Shown here: one piece after another, positions 43,651-55,280 of the stretch
How positions within the stretch are numbered: position 1 is the stretch's first letter
Layout: every line of letters begins with the position of its first letter
Source of the DNA: Methanospirillum lacunae
Lineage (GTDB): Archaea > Halobacteriota > Methanomicrobia > Methanomicrobiales > Methanospirillaceae
DNA: 64,000 nucleotides
Reading direction: 5' to 3'
NCBI RefSeq assembly: GCF_003173355.1
Contig: NZ_QGMY01000004.1
Coordinates: forward strand, 1-64,000
Notes under the pieces: model-generated
What the model was told of the DNA's origin: nothing
What the model saw: the letters and a program-made list of their open reading frames with translations, nothing else
The model's database searches: none
Made by a program: the position numbers and the translations under genes

Positions 43651-45864
43651 ATGACCCTGCTTAATTCATTTTACTGTGGAGTAGCTGATCTAGTGATCAA
43701 GAGACCTGCAGAAATACTCCTTGTTATGGCTCTTTTATTTCTTGCCGCTCTCATCGTTATTGGAAATCTCTCCATGGAATCCGGTGCATCCATCTACCTG
43801 AGCCATGATGATCCATCGATGAGATGGTATACCATCTATACCGATAAATTTGCCCTTGAAAAAGATGTTGTTTTGTATATTTCAGCCCCAAAGCCTCTTG
43901 ACCACGCTCTGATTTTGGATCTTGGTATTCTCAAAAAGGAACTACTCCGGATACCGGGGGTGGAAGATGTTCAAACGGTTTCTGATGCTATTCTCCTTGC
44001 AAATCAGGGATCCATTCCTGCAACAAATGATGAGATAGAAGAGGCTTTTTCCCGTCTTTCAAAATCCCAACAAAAAGAGATCATTCCTGACTCTCTGCAT
44101 ACCCTGGGAACAGTTGTCACAAAGGGTGACACTCAGTCACTTCTTGACCCAATCCAGGCAGTAATTGATGAAGCACATCTTCCTCCCGGTGTTACCATAG
44201 AGATCAGTGGAAGTGATGCTTTTGATCAGCAGATGATGACCGAGATGACAAAGCAGATCTTTGTACTGATTCTCGGTGCATTTACTCTGATGTTTATCGG
44301 CCTATTTATTCTCTTTGGATCTGTCAGGTACCGCCTTCTACCTCTTGCCTTTGTGATGGTCGGGCTTGTTTATCTCTTTGGAATATTGGGTGCATTCCGG
44401 GTTCCAATCAACATCGGTGCAATTGGTGGGTTTCCCATTCTTCTTGGACTTGGTATCGATTATGCTGTTCAGTTCCAGGCACGACTCAATGATGAACTAC
44501 GTGTCTCTTCTTTGGAGGATGCGGTAAGAACGACCATTTGTAATACCGGGTCTGCAGTTCTGTATGCAATGGTTGCCACAATGCTCGGGTTTGTTGTTTT
44601 GTTCATCACTCCGCTTCCAATTTTGACCGGTTTTACGTTAACTGCAATAATTGGTATTCTCTGTGCATATGGAGCGACTCTCTTTGGATTTCCAGCTCTT
44701 GCAATTCTCATAAATTATCAGCCCAAGGATCTTCCAGTCAGTGGAAGACTTGATCCGTTTGAGAAGTACAATCAGATACTCTCCGGTGTTGCAGGCAAAG
44801 TTGCCAGAGCTCCTTTTCTTATCCTTGTTCTGGTTCTCGTAATAGCCGGAATCGGGATGGTAATAGACAATCAGATCCCGATAGATACCACTGAAGATTC
44901 AATGGTTCCAGCAGACATGCCTGCAAAGGTGGTGATGGATAAAGTTACAAATCTTCTGGGTTCCCAGACTCCGGTAGAACTGGTTCTTACAGGATCTGAT
45001 CTGACATCCCTTGAGTCTCTTCAGTGGATGGAGCGATATGGTGTTTTTATTACATCTGTGTATCCTGATGAAATTATCGGGTATACAAGTATTGCGACTC
45101 TGGTCAAGGAATACAACGGTGGAAAACTCCCGGATTCTTTGTCTGAACTAGATGAAGCTTTGTCATCAATTCCTGAAAGTGAAAAGAAGAAATATCTCTC
45201 TGAAAAGATTATCGGCTTGATGGAGTTTCAGACTGTTTCTTTGAAAGCTCAACAGATGAGCGATCTCAGGCAGGTCATACTTGATAATGTAGGTTGGGCT
45301 CAACCACCACCTGGCATTTCTGCCAGGACAAGTGGAATGTTTGAACTGAATGCCATAACCCTGAATGATATTGTCAAGTTCAAACCTCTGATGACAAATT
45401 TTGCATTCCTGATGATTCTTCTTTTCCTGATTATTGCGTACCGCCATTTTGTATCTATTGCACCAATGGTACCGATCATCTGTGTTGTCGGTTGGAATGC
45501 TGTGGTAATGTGGGTATTCTCCATAGATTATACCTTTATTACTGCTTCTCTTGGTGCAATTACTATTGGAGTATCATCTGAGTACACCATCCTGATGATG
45601 GAACGGTATCTTGAAGAGAGAAAAACAACTCCTGATCTTATTGAAGCGATTTCAAATAGTGTACAAAAAATCGGAGCATCGATAACAGTGTCCGGGCTTG
45701 TAACTGCCTTTGGATTTTCTGCTCTCCTGCTCTCATCATTTCCAATTATTTCGAATTTCGGTGTAATGACAGTGATAGCAGTGATATTCTCACTCATTGG
45801 GGCGATTATTATTATGCCGGCGATTTTGGCAGTCCTTGGAAGGATAGAGGATCACTTTGAATAA
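43651..45864 (+). CDS. RND-superfamily (MMPL/HAE3-type) exporter
   Basis: The 737-residue protein has one N-terminal transmembrane helix, a large extracytoplasmic loop, five helices, a second loop and a further five helices. RND signatures are 'GGFPILLGLGIDYAVQFQARLNDELR' and, in the second half, 'GAITIGVSSEYTILMMERYLEERKTTPDLIEAI'. It is a homologue of the exporter at 56466. With COG1361 partners it may export lipids, hydrophobic compounds or surface glycoconjugates. The substrate is unknown. Confidence 0.93.
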   Translation: MTLLNSFYCGVADLVIKRPAEILLVMALLFLAALIVIGNLSMESGASIYLSHDDPSMRWYTIYTDKFALEKDVVLYISAPKPLDHALILDLGILKKELLRIPGVEDVQTVSDAILLANQGSIPATNDEIEEAFSRLSKSQQKEIIPDSLHTLGTVVTKGDTQSLLDPIQAVIDEAHLPPGVTIEISGSDAFDQQMMTEMTKQIFVLILGAFTLMFIGLFILFGSVRYRLLPLAFVMVGLVYLFGILGAFRVPINIGAIGGFPILLGLGIDYAVQFQARLNDELRVSSLEDAVRTTICNTGSAVLYAMVATMLGFVVLFITPLPILTGFTLTAIIGILCAYGATLFGFPALAILINYQPKDLPVSGRLDPFEKYNQILSGVAGKVARAPFLILVLVLVIAGIGMVIDNQIPIDTTEDSMVPADMPAKVVMDKVTNLLGSQTPVELVLTGSDLTSLESLQWMERYGVFITSVYPDEIIGYTSIATLVKEYNGGKLPDSLSELDEALSSIPESEKKKYLSEKIIGLMEFQTVSLKAQQMSDLRQVILDNVGWAQPPPGISARTSGMFELNAITLNDIVKFKPLMTNFAFLMILLFLIIAYRHFVSIAPMVPIICVVGWNAVVMWVFSIDYTFITASLGAITIGVSSEYTILMMERYLEERKTTPDLIEAISNSVQKIGASITVSGLVTAFGFSALLLSSFPIISNFGVMTVIAVIFSLIGAIIIMPAILAVLGRIEDHFE

Positions 45865-46157
45865 TCCTCATCCTATTTTTTGATCACGTTTCCAAAGAGA
45901 AATAATGCCCATGAATTCTTTATTTCTTTTAATTGACCAATTTAATTCTAAATTGTTTCAATATCCATAATTCCTTGATCAGTGAACAAAAAATGCATAT
46001 CTGGTATAAAAAAATCAAATTACGATTTTGGATTGGACATTTTAAATCTCCTGAATTATTTCTCTCTGTAACCTCTCTTCTCCTGGAGAAACACGGAAAC
46101 AGATGGCAATATCAATTCACAAGATATATTATCTGGAAGATTCTATGATTCTTTTTT

Positions 46158-47570
46158 ATGAAGAGTTTCTTCTGGATTTTTGGACTATCGATAATCCTGG
46201 TTGTTCTATTAAGTACATCAGGTTTTGGAGACGTTGCCGGAGTAGATAATACTACTACTGTAAAAGCCTTTCAGGATCAGGGTTTTCTGGTTGGAGAAGG
46301 AATAATGCAGACAACCAATCCAATTGGATTATATAATGCTGGAATTACTCCTTCATGTTATGCAAATAATCCAACCAGTCCTTATATGCAATTTAAGGTA
46401 CCAAAAGCACCAGGGCAGATGGTAAATAATACGATATCTGATGCCCCGATTAATCCTGCGAACGCTGGCCTATGGCTGGATTACCGCATGAGATCTGATG
46501 AAGCCTTTGTATATGTAGGGACTACACCGCCCGAATGCGTATATTTTAGTTACATTGGTTATATTGCGTTAAGATATTCTCCAGAGATCAAAACTGATCA
46601 CAGGATATTTGCAAGCCTTGGTGACTCAATAAGCCTTTCTAGATTAAAAAGTGAACCGGCTTATCAGTCAAACGTGTTTTCACAGCCGATCATAATAATT
46701 TTCACTGCAGATAAAAATACTGAACAGAAGGCAAAAACTGCTCTTCTTAAGGCAGGGTATCCGGACGGCATAATCCACACATTGGTTATTCCTAAAGAAC
46801 TTGTGAACTTTGGGTTAGATGCATATTCAGACACATTCTCCACACTTAACCGGATGGCATTATTCAAGAACCAGACTGAAGGAAATGAATATATTAACTC
46901 CTCACCAGGACTGGTATACCGTCTCACTCCGGAAACAGAAGGGCAAACAGATTATTACGCAGTACCGAAATTGATTCCACGTGGAACTGGGACCACTCAG
47001 GAACTGGATTTAAATGATGATCTGCAGAAACTTCGAGAAGCGATTGTCTCTCAATATGGTGAGGATCATGTTGAGAATCTGACCACACAGGTTTGGATTT
47101 TCGAAGGATATGATGCTATTCAGAGGGGAGTTGATGCACTTGCAGATATCAGGGATACTGTCTATCTTAATACCACAAGCACAGTCCTTGGTGATAAGCC
47201 AGGTGAATCGATCATAGTATTTGGTGTAAATCATGCAGCTTCCGGCAAAGCAACATATTCGAACTTTGGAGTTTATGGTGGAAAGGCTCTTAACGGAATA
47301 AATGGCTATTCTAACGTGGATTATGCTGGAACAGCCGAAAAATTCCTGCCTGGAAATCCAAATGCAAAATACCTATATGTTGCCAAAATATCTCGATCAG
47401 AGGATCCTGATTACAAAACTATAGTTATTCCTTTCGGGGTCGGTGCTAATGGAATTGAAGCTAATGATACATGTTTCGTTGGATTCAGGACATATGTGGA
47501 ACCCGAAACTGGTGTCAGTCCTGCATGGAGTGAGATTCTGTATGATCAGGCAATAAAAATTACCCCCTGA
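46158..47570 (+). CDS. Secreted protein of unknown function
   Basis: The 470-residue protein has a signal peptide (residues 1-24, 'IFGLSIILVVLLSTSGFG'). No domain is recognised. Phrases such as 'AGLWLDYRMRSDEAFVYVGTTPPECVYFSYIGYIALRYSPE' and 'FGVNHAASGKATYSNFGVYGGKALNGINGYSNVDYAGTAE' are acidic and aromatic. It has no C-terminal anchor. It lies 293 bases downstream of the RND exporter on the same strand and may be its cargo or independent. Confidence 0.7.
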   Translation: MKSFFWIFGLSIILVVLLSTSGFGDVAGVDNTTTVKAFQDQGFLVGEGIMQTTNPIGLYNAGITPSCYANNPTSPYMQFKVPKAPGQMVNNTISDAPINPANAGLWLDYRMRSDEAFVYVGTTPPECVYFSYIGYIALRYSPEIKTDHRIFASLGDSISLSRLKSEPAYQSNVFSQPIIIIFTADKNTEQKAKTALLKAGYPDGIIHTLVIPKELVNFGLDAYSDTFSTLNRMALFKNQTEGNEYINSSPGLVYRLTPETEGQTDYYAVPKLIPRGTGTTQELDLNDDLQKLREAIVSQYGEDHVENLTTQVWIFEGYDAIQRGVDALADIRDTVYLNTTSTVLGDKPGESIIVFGVNHAASGKATYSNFGVYGGKALNGINGYSNVDYAGTAEKFLPGNPNAKYLYVAKISRSEDPDYKTIVIPFGVGANGIEANDTCFVGFRTYVEPETGVSPAWSEILYDQAIKITP

Positions 47571-47689
47571 TCTATTTTTTTTGTTGATCTGAGTTCAGAT
47601 ATTCTTAACTTGGTGATCTCATTTCATTTTGATTAAATCTGTTTACATCCCTTTGACCGGTATGGGGGATTTCTGGAAACCGAAAACTG

Positions 47690-50233
47690 TTAATTAACAT
47701 ACCGAAAGTTACCTTTCGGAACAGTTATTTCAAATCGTGCACCGATTCCTTCTTCTCCGGTTTCTTTGATAGTGATCCCGGTAATTTCTAATATCTCTTT
47801 AGAAAGATTCAGACCAAACCCGGTGTGTCTGTAGTATTCCCGTTTAAATATGCCTTTTTTATATTTTGCTGGTATACCTATCCCGTCATCGCTACAGATG
47901 ATACAATATTCTTCTGGTCCTTTTGTATCATAGATGTGGATTTGGGTAATCTTTTCACCGTATTTTATTGAATTCTCAATTAGATTATGAAATACTTTCT
48001 CAAGTAAAGGATCTGCAAATATCTCAATGTTATCAATATCTACTTCAATGGAAATGTAAGACCATTCAAATGAGCTGATTACTGTCTGGATTATTGCCTG
48101 TAGATCCTGCCAGATAGGAGATTTGAGACCAATGTCCTGATAGTCCCGTGTAAATGCAATCTGTCTTTCAATATTTTTTGTAAAGAAATTTATCCGGGTA
48201 ATATTTTCCTGTGTTGTTACTGATAAATCTTCAGTTTTCAATAAATCAAGAGCAAGAAATAACCCCTGTAACTGATTTACAATGTCATGGCGGGTAATAT
48301 TTGCGAGAAGGTTGAGTTTTTTATTTGCTAATATTATCGCCTCTTTTGTTTTTATTCTTTCAGTTATATCTGTGCTAACGACCAGAATTCCAAAGATAAT
48401 ACCTGATTCATCTTTGAGTGGAACTTTATCACTTTGCACCCAAATGTGCTCGCCTTGAGCTGTTATCAGTTGTTCTTTTAAACCAAGTTTAGGTTTACCA
48501 GTCTGAATTATTTCAATATCATCTGCTCTGTAAATATCTTTTTTATCTGGGAATATTTCTTCGAATCGTTTCCCCTCGATTTCAGCAGGTGTTTTTCCAA
48601 ATACTTTAGCAGCGGTAGGATTTATTTTAATAAATGCATGATCTGTATCTTTATACCAGATCATTGATGGGACATTCACTAATATCGTCTTATATTGGGC
48701 GACAAGATGCTGCAATGTTGTCTCATCTTGTTTTCTTTTAGTAATATTTTCAAGAATTGTAATAAAATAATCAGGTTCAGGTTGATATATTGAGAAGTGA
48801 AGCCAAATGTGGTATTTTTTAAATTCAACTTCAAAAATACCAGGATTCCCGGATGCACAAACCTTATTTAATATTTCAAAGAGTTCTGGCATTTGTTCAT
48901 TAATTCCAGGAAGAATTTCTGATACAAGTTTTCCGGTAGTATTTGTAAGGCCGGTAAGCCTCTCAAATGAGTCATTTACATCAAGATATCTCCAATCTTT
49001 AGGATAGCCCTTTTCGTCGTATATTATCTGACAATACGCATATCCATCAAGCATGTGTTCAAAAAGAGAATGGTATTCTCTCTTACTTTTTGTAAGAGCA
49101 TCTTCTATCTGCTTTCTATCTGAAATATCCCTGATTGTTCCTTCAACTCCAATGGGCAGTCCAGTTGAGCCGTATATAATATGACCGCTTATTGAGACAG
49201 GAACAGGAGACCCTAATGAATTAAGAAGTTCTATTTCTAAGTTTTTGACTATTTTATCAGCCCAAAGGGAATTAATAAAATCATCACGTTGTTTATTATT
49301 TGGATATAATTCCAATGAAGATCGCCCTATTAATTCATCCGGAAAGAATCCTAAAATTTTTTTACATGATGGAGAAATATTCCGAATTGTCCCATTGATA
49401 TCTGTATAATAATAAATATCAATTAGGTTTTCAAATATTGAGCGATATTTTTCTTCGCTTTGTGCAAGATTGAATTCACTCTCTTTTCTCTCGGAAACAT
49501 CTATTCCAGTTATTAATCCTCCGATTTTATCTTCTATTGATATTGTATTTGCCACATAGTCAATCCAGTGTTCTTTGCCACTTTTAGTAATTATTTTGAT
49601 TTCAGTGCTTTTAGGTGCTATCTCATCACCTAGTTGCCTGGCTTTCCCGGTTTCTCGTATTTGGTTCTGATAATCCGGATGGAATATCTCCCAATATTTC
49701 ATTAATTTTAGTTCATCAACTGAGTATTCAGTTATTTTTTCAGCGGCAGGATTTGCATAGATCCACCTGTCGTCTTGGTAAATCAGTATGGCAGCATGGG
49801 TGGATTCTGATAGAATTCGAAATTTTTCTTCGCTACTAGTGAGTTTTTCTTTAGACTCAGTTTTTGATATTAATATTTGTATGATTTGAGATATTTCTGT
49901 AAACAGTGTTCTGACTTCTTGACCTTTTTTCAGATAAAAATCAGCCCCATTATTTAAAGCTTCAATTACTATTGATTCGTCTCCTCTCCCCGTAAATATT
50001 ATAAAAGGAATTGTTTTATTATATTCTCGAACCTGTTTTAAGAATGTTATTCCATCTTTATCCGGCATGAAATAATCGGAGATGATGGCATGATATGTTT
50101 TTTGTTTCAGGAGTGCCAAGGCATCGGTACCAGATATTGTGGTATCGACTCTGAAATTGGGATTTATTTCAAGTAATGTTTTTCCAATATCTAATATTTC
50201 CCGTGAATCATCGACATATAATATTCGTATCAT
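47690..50233 (-). CDS. Receiver-PAS histidine kinase
   Basis: I place the start at ATG 50233 ('MIRILYVDDSREILDIG', 847 residues); a GTG at 50290 would add 19 residues. Order: intact receiver domain (phosphoacceptor in 'IISDYFMPDKDG'), four PAS domains (for example 'AAILIYQDDRWIYANPAAEKITEYS', 'DIYYYTDINGTIRNISPSCKKI', 'PSMIWYKDTDHAFIKINPTAAKVFG'), a His-box 'NLLANITRHDIVNQLQGLFLALDLL' and a full ATPase domain ('FHNLIENSIKYGE', 'ICSDDGIGIP', 'TGFGLNLSKEIL'). It senses intracellular signals and could phosphorylate its own receiver or a partner. It is not clustered with a separate regulator. Confidence 0.93.
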   Translation of the reverse strand: MIRILYVDDSREILDIGKTLLEINPNFRVDTTISGTDALALLKQKTYHAIISDYFMPDKDGITFLKQVREYNKTIPFIIFTGRGDESIVIEALNNGADFYLKKGQEVRTLFTEISQIIQILISKTESKEKLTSSEEKFRILSESTHAAILIYQDDRWIYANPAAEKITEYSVDELKLMKYWEIFHPDYQNQIRETGKARQLGDEIAPKSTEIKIITKSGKEHWIDYVANTISIEDKIGGLITGIDVSERKESEFNLAQSEEKYRSIFENLIDIYYYTDINGTIRNISPSCKKILGFFPDELIGRSSLELYPNNKQRDDFINSLWADKIVKNLEIELLNSLGSPVPVSISGHIIYGSTGLPIGVEGTIRDISDRKQIEDALTKSKREYHSLFEHMLDGYAYCQIIYDEKGYPKDWRYLDVNDSFERLTGLTNTTGKLVSEILPGINEQMPELFEILNKVCASGNPGIFEVEFKKYHIWLHFSIYQPEPDYFITILENITKRKQDETTLQHLVAQYKTILVNVPSMIWYKDTDHAFIKINPTAAKVFGKTPAEIEGKRFEEIFPDKKDIYRADDIEIIQTGKPKLGLKEQLITAQGEHIWVQSDKVPLKDESGIIFGILVVSTDITERIKTKEAIILANKKLNLLANITRHDIVNQLQGLFLALDLLKTEDLSVTTQENITRINFFTKNIERQIAFTRDYQDIGLKSPIWQDLQAIIQTVISSFEWSYISIEVDIDNIEIFADPLLEKVFHNLIENSIKYGEKITQIHIYDTKGPEEYCIICSDDGIGIPAKYKKGIFKREYYRHTGFGLNLSKEILEITGITIKETGEEGIGARFEITVPKGNFRYVN

Positions 50234-50564
50234 CACTACTCCAAATGGCCTACGATATAGATTGTGTTTTGCAAAGTCATAATCTTTCACGTATTTCGCA
50301 ATATATCTTTTAAACGAAGAAAGAGTAATTATAACATTATGATATTGTATTTACAAAGAATTCATTGAATGAATTGCCGGAAATATCTGATCACTTGCTG
50401 TACCAATGTAATTTATTTGATATTAGGCATTTCAGAATCTGAAATTCCAGAAAGCCATATTTTCGAAGTGGCATAATGATTTGAGATGGTTATAAATGAC
50501 AATCACTTTTTTTGGTCTTTTAAATTCAAAAATGAATTAACAGGTATGTGATGATTTACGATAT

Positions 50565-52745
50565 TTAGTATTTGATAGAAAATTTTTTAACATTGATGTG
50601 GATGGTATTGACTGCGATTTCTACTTGCTTAATAATATTTGTCAATTGGCCAACCATAGCAAGAGCTTCTTCAGCTGTGGAAGCCGAGATCAATGCATCT
50701 TTTGATGTTTGTTTTATTAAAATGTTAAGATCATTTATTGTAGACATTATTTCTTTAAATGATGTAGCCTGATCTTGTGTCACATCTGAAATAAGCAACA
50801 TTTTTTGATTGATATCATCTATTGATGTTGTTAACTGAGAGAAGTATTCAAATATTGTATTGAGTGCTGTTTGTCCATCTTGTATCGTTTTATCTACGCT
50901 TTGTATTGATTTTGACACAATTGAACTACTCTGGCTTATCCTGTTAATAGTATCTCCGATTTTTTCAGCAAATGATCCTGTCTGTTCAGCCAATAACTTA
51001 ATCTCCTGTGAAACGACAGCAAATCCAACTCCACTCTCTCCTGCCCTGGCCGCTTCTATAGCTGCATTTAATGCCAGGAGGTTTATCTGATCTGATATTG
51101 TAGTAATAATTGTTGATATCTGATGAATATCTGCGATCTGCCGGTCCATATCTTCCATGTGGGTAAAACTGTCTTTCGAACTTTCTTTTATGAGATTCAT
51201 CATACGTTCTGCATGGTGAGCAGCTTCATTTCCACTCAGTGCTGACTCATATACGTCAGATGTTTTCCTGGCAATAGCATCGACATTTTGCGTAACTGTC
51301 ATAACTTTTTTTAATTGATCTTCCATTGAGGTTACGACCTGAGAAACGCCAATATTACTATGTTCGGCATTATTTCGTGTATTATCAGCATTGGCGGTAA
51401 TTATTTCAGCACCATGTTTTACATCTTCTATTCCTTTATGAGCATACTCTGCATATGAAGAAAGATCATCCATCTGATTTAGGATAACCTGAATTGATGA
51501 TGAAATTTCAACACCAATTTTGTTTATTGATTCACGGAATTTTTCAAAATCACCGGGATATTTAATTTCTGTGTTCATTTCGGTTTCAAAGTGCCCGTCT
51601 GCATACAATTCACAAAGCCGAATTGATTCTTTGACCGGAATCATGAATGCTTCAAGAGTCTGATTAATTCCTTCAAGAATTGTTTTATAATCTCCACATA
51701 CTGTGGATGTATCAGCGGAAGCATTTAATTTTCCATGCACTGCTGCTGTTGTAAGAGTATGAATTTCGTTGAGAAGAATTTTCAAGGATGATTGAATAGT
51801 TATTATTGCCGGAGTAATTTCGTCTTTTTCATCCTTAGGGATAAAAGAGGAAGAGAGATTTCCAAGTGCTATTTGATTAAGGCCATATATTGTGTTTTGA
51901 AGGTCATCAGCAAATTCATTTAATGCTTTTCCGATCTCACCTATTTCATCAAACCGGTTTGCATTGAGTCGCATAGAAAGATGTCCTTTTCTCATTTCTC
52001 TGAGCATCATTGTCGTCTCTTCCAGAGGTTTAAAAATCCTTAAGAAGATTAACCCAACTGTCAGAAGAAATGCAAATAATATTCCTGATGTTACTAAAAT
52101 TATTAGATACGCATTTCTCTCTTCTGACCTTGCCATCTCTTCGATCTGAAGATTTTGCTTGTTTGATAGGATTACTATCTCATCAATTACTGCCCGGTGT
52201 TTTTGATAATTCGATTTGAGATCTCCATATGCGACTTTTTTAGCAGTTTCATAGTCTGCTGATTGGATTGCCGGGAGAAAGTCAGAATGTAGAATATTCC
52301 AGAATTGAGATGCCGGTATATATGAATCATTTATCATTTTTTCCCTGATTATCCCGGGAGGGAGGACCTGGGACCAGTATTGATGTCGGGTATTATAATC
52401 TTTTTCTAAACGTCCAAGTGTGTCAATACCAGTTTGAATCTGTAGTGGATCTCTTTCATCAAGCAATTCGAGTGAGATCTGATAAGGTTCAACGATATAC
52501 TCGGGAGGTGGAAGAATATCTGCAATGAGGTCTTTACCACTGATTATCTTATCATATACCGGTCCATTGACCTTTAAAAGTCCTAAACTAATGTAAAAGA
52601 AAGCACTATAAAATAAAACAAGGATTATTACAATCGAGATCAATAAAATAACTTTTTTCCGTACTGGAAGAGATCGCCATCTGTTTATAAATCCCATATT
52701 ATATTTTCCAGAGTTTTTCATATCGATTCCATCCGTGCTTGTCAT
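50565..52745 (-). CDS. Membrane-bound methyl-accepting chemotaxis protein
   Basis: The 726-residue receptor has a transmembrane helix at about residues 32-54, an extracytoplasmic sensor domain (55-210), a second helix (about 212-234), HAMP ('[24 protein letters not shown]', about 237-285) and the MCP coiled coil. The tip is '[16 protein letters not shown]' and '[21 protein letters not shown]'. Extracellular ligand specificity is unknown. It is isolated from the other chemotaxis genes. ATG 52745 was chosen. Confidence 0.93.
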   Translation of the reverse strand: MTSTDGIDMKNSGKYNMGFINRWRSLPVRKKVILLISIVIILVLFYSAFFYISLGLLKVNGPVYDKIISGKDLIADILPPPEYIVEPYQISLELLDERDPLQIQTGIDTLGRLEKDYNTRHQYWSQVLPPGIIREKMINDSYIPASQFWNILHSDFLPAIQSADYETAKKVAYGDLKSNYQKHRAVIDEIVILSNKQNLQIEEMARSEERNAYLIILVTSGILFAFLLTVGLIFLRIFKPLEETTMMLREMRKGHLSMRLNANRFDEIGEIGKALNEFADDLQNTIYGLNQIALGNLSSSFIPKDEKDEITPAIITIQSSLKILLNEIHTLTTAAVHGKLNASADTSTVCGDYKTILEGINQTLEAFMIPVKESIRLCELYADGHFETEMNTEIKYPGDFEKFRESINKIGVEISSSIQVILNQMDDLSSYAEYAHKGIEDVKHGAEIITANADNTRNNAEHSNIGVSQVVTSMEDQLKKVMTVTQNVDAIARKTSDVYESALSGNEAAHHAERMMNLIKESSKDSFTHMEDMDRQIADIHQISTIITTISDQINLLALNAAIEAARAGESGVGFAVVSQEIKLLAEQTGSFAEKIGDTINRISQSSSIVSKSIQSVDKTIQDGQTALNTIFEYFSQLTTSIDDINQKMLLISDVTQDQATSFKEIMSTINDLNILIKQTSKDALISASTAEEALAMVGQLTNIIKQVEIAVNTIHINVKKFSIKY

Positions 52746-53360
52746 AGTGTATTTTTACAAAACTATCGAAACTGGATTAATCAATGTTTCCCACTCATAC
52801 GGTCGGTTTCTATCAAAAAATTTGAAGATTATTTATTCTAACGATGTGTGCCAAAATCAATTTCATGTGTCAAATTATATTTATATTTTTATGCATACAA
52901 ATAATTTCCTCCGATTCTGTATATATGCATTTGCATAATCTTGATCGCATAGAACAGAGAAATTATGGCAATTGATGGATGCGTTGATCTAATTTTTGCC
53001 ATATTTAATAAAATCGGTTAAATATTGGGAAGAGCGTAAAAACTGGTGAACAACATCTTGTTATAATATAGAAGCACTAATGAAGGCAGATCTCCATAAT
53101 ATATCATCAATTATGTCAGGTTTGCTTTCAAGCGGGATGGTCATATAAGTAAATTAAAATTATTGTCTACATCAAATTCTGATGAATCTTTCTTATAAAA
53201 GGAAAGATGGATTTACTTTATCTGCTTTTTTAAAAGAAGTAAAAATCAGAATGAGAGATTCGAACTGATTAACCCAATAAAAAAGACATTACTTTTGACA
53301 AAAAATTGATCATTACAAACAGTCTGATAGAAAGGAATGATATATCTGCATATTACTCTT
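52746..53360. other. Intergenic region between MCP and IS1634-like element
   Basis: 615 bases of AT-rich DNA. A short hydrophobic frame of 67 codons (52735-52938) is not convincing. It should contain the promoter of the MCP gene. No repeats were found. Confidence 0.35.
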
Positions 53361-53378
53361 TAACCCAACTTTGCCACT
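53361..53378 (+). repeat. Left terminal inverted repeat of the IS
   Basis: TAACCCAACTTTGCCACT pairs with the right end (54954-54970) as imperfect inverted repeat; it lies 110 bases outside the transposase stop. Confidence 0.6.
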
Positions 53379-53488
53379 TTTACTTCCGATATTCAATATG
53401 CTCATCCACTATCTTGATCTTTTTTTTTTCCAAATTTCCTCGAGAGAGTGTATTTGACAGATGAAGATTTTTCCCTCAAATCTTCATG

Positions 53489-54927
53489 TTACCACCCAAT
53501 TATGGTCCAAAATAATCGTATTGATGGCATCAAACTTGGAGTGAATGAACTTTTTGTCTTCTTCATCCACGAATCAACCGTAACTGTCAAATTCGATAAA
53601 GCCGTTTTGATGAATTTTGTTGATATATGCTTCAGATCCGGGATCTCAAATCGGATAAGAGAGACAAATAGTTTTGCAATAAATCCAATGATTAAAGCCC
53701 TGTAAATACTGTTATCGGTCCATACACGCAATGGTTTGATCTCGATCTCGTTTTTGAGAGAATTGAATATCTTCTCAATAGAGTCCTTTCTTCGATAAGT
53801 CAGAAGTGCTTCAGAAAGTGTCAAATTCTTACTCGATTTTAGGCATAAGAATCCTTCTCTCCCTGTGATGAACTTCTCTTTAAAGAAAATGACGGCATCA
53901 TCTTCGGAGAGTTCAATAAGTTTTGTCTGGATGGAGTAGTCCACATCTACAAGAAGATTGTTTATCCTGAATCGTTTTGGAAGAGCCTTATTCTTATCAA
54001 TACTCTCCTGAATGGCCTTTGCTTCTCTTATCTCTCGAACGACTTTTCTGGCTCTGGATTCCAACTGCTCTTTTTGCAGTTTTTTTGAGAAGTAGAGATC
54101 GTTTGTGCTGTTCGGCTTCTCTATTTTAATTCCGCAAATCCCTGATTCTTTATCAATAACCTGATGATTATATGTTTCAAATTTGGCAATTATCTTGTCA
54201 TCGCTCTTGTTGAGTTTCTTCCCTGTGATATATTGGAGATTATCTGCATGGATCATTTGGGTATTTATAACACTGTTTACTCCTTTATCGAATATTACTA
54301 AAGATCCTTCTCTCAGCCGGTTGCTTGACTGCTTATACGTTTTTTGAAGTGGGTCTGATCATTGAGATTGCCAGGTTCGATTGTAATTCCAATTGGGAAA
54401 TTTGTTGGGTCTGAAAGTTCTGTAACGTCAACAGTAATCTGTTTTTTATCTGGCCGGTGATCCCGGCTGTATCCATACTTTCCAAGATGGGCCTCATTGC
54501 CATGTAGGACAAAACTGGTCCAGTCCATGTTAATGTTAGTGTGCTCAAATTCATATCTCAAAAATAGAACATCCAGGACATCAGAGATGATTTTTTCCCG
54601 ATTAGCACCAAGGATTTCAAGGACACGATAAAGAGTTCTTTCGCTGAAATTAGGGAGAGAAAATTCAGTAAGTACTTCAGGTCGGTTGATCCAGTCGTGA
54701 AATCTCTTGATGATGAAGTTATCCGTCAATTTGTAGCTGATGAGGGCTCGAAGCAGATTATTGATGTCAATACCCCTCGTCTTGTGTTTCTCGAAAATAT
54801 CGCAAAAATTAAGGGCTTCATACAACTTATCAACAAGGAAAATGGTACCAATAGGAAAGGATATATTTTCATTTGACTTAACTTCATTTGTTCTAAGTTT
54901 TGTTTGCATTTTAGCCGATTCAAACAT
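53489..54927 (-). CDS. IS1634-type DDE transposase in two frames
   Basis: The first frame starts at ATG 54927 (a GTG at 54930 precedes it) and ends with TGA at 54313. It holds the N-terminal domain (DUF4277-like, 'FLVDKLYEALNFCDIFEKHKTRGIDINNLLRALI') and the first catalytic Asp in 'NMDWTSFVLHG'. The second frame holds 'LREGSLVIFDKGVNSVINTQ' with the second Asp and 'RKDSIEKIFNSLKNEIEIKPLRVW' with the catalytic Glu, ending at 53489. A -1 shift at the A6 run (54345-54340, minus strand) joins them seamlessly ('THFKKTYKQSSNRLREGS'). This could be programmed -1 frameshifting at A AAA AA or a simple indel. Without it no active transposase can be made. Confidence 0.8.
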
Positions 54928-54953
54928 CACTAAGGACGCATTTATATCTTGTT

Positions 54954-54970
54954 AGTGGCAAGTTAGGTTA
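54954..54970 (-). repeat. Right terminal inverted repeat of the IS
   Basis: AGTGGCAAGTTAGGTTA is the inverted partner of the left end. It lies 27 bases upstream of the transposase ATG. Confidence 0.6.
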
Positions 54971-55280
54971 CACACTCCATATTTGTTTGTTTTTTTAAGA
55001 GGGTGTTTAATGAGTATTATTCTCAAAATTTAATCTAATGGCATCTTTTATCAGGATTTATTCTCATTTTTTTGTGAATTTTAAATTCTTATAATTCAAT
55101 CATTATATACAGATCAATACCACATATTGAATTGAAAATAGAATGCGATTTTTAAAATAATTGGTGAATTTCAGTTAAAGTTTTAATAAGGAAAAAATAC
55201 TCCTAAATCATGAGACACTTATACTCTTAAGTACATATTGGTAGTAACGACTAAACAAATAATTGAGTTTTGATATATCT
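54971..55280. other. Intergenic region upstream of the TrmB-like gene
   Basis: 310 bases of AT-rich DNA with the TrmB promoter somewhere inside. T-runs at 54990-55010 and TATA-like AT tracts are present. I see no other feature. Confidence 0.35.

Larger units (their letters stand above)
53361..54970 (-). mobile_element. IS1634-like insertion sequence (about 1.6 kb)
   Basis: Imperfect terminal inverted repeats bound the element: TAACCCAACTTTGCCACT at 53361-53378 and AGTGGCAAGTTAGGTTA at 54954-54970 (one mismatch and one indel). The transposase lies inside on the minus strand. Length and domain content fit the IS1634/IS4-related group. I saw no clear target-site duplication in the flanks. Confidence 0.75.

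Noticed and set aside
53080-53150. Short frame before the IS element
   Set aside because: Only about 23 codons, no supporting signals.
53241-53300. Possible tRNA because of ATTCGAACTGAT
   Set aside because: No acceptor stem, D-arm or anticodon arm can be folded around it.
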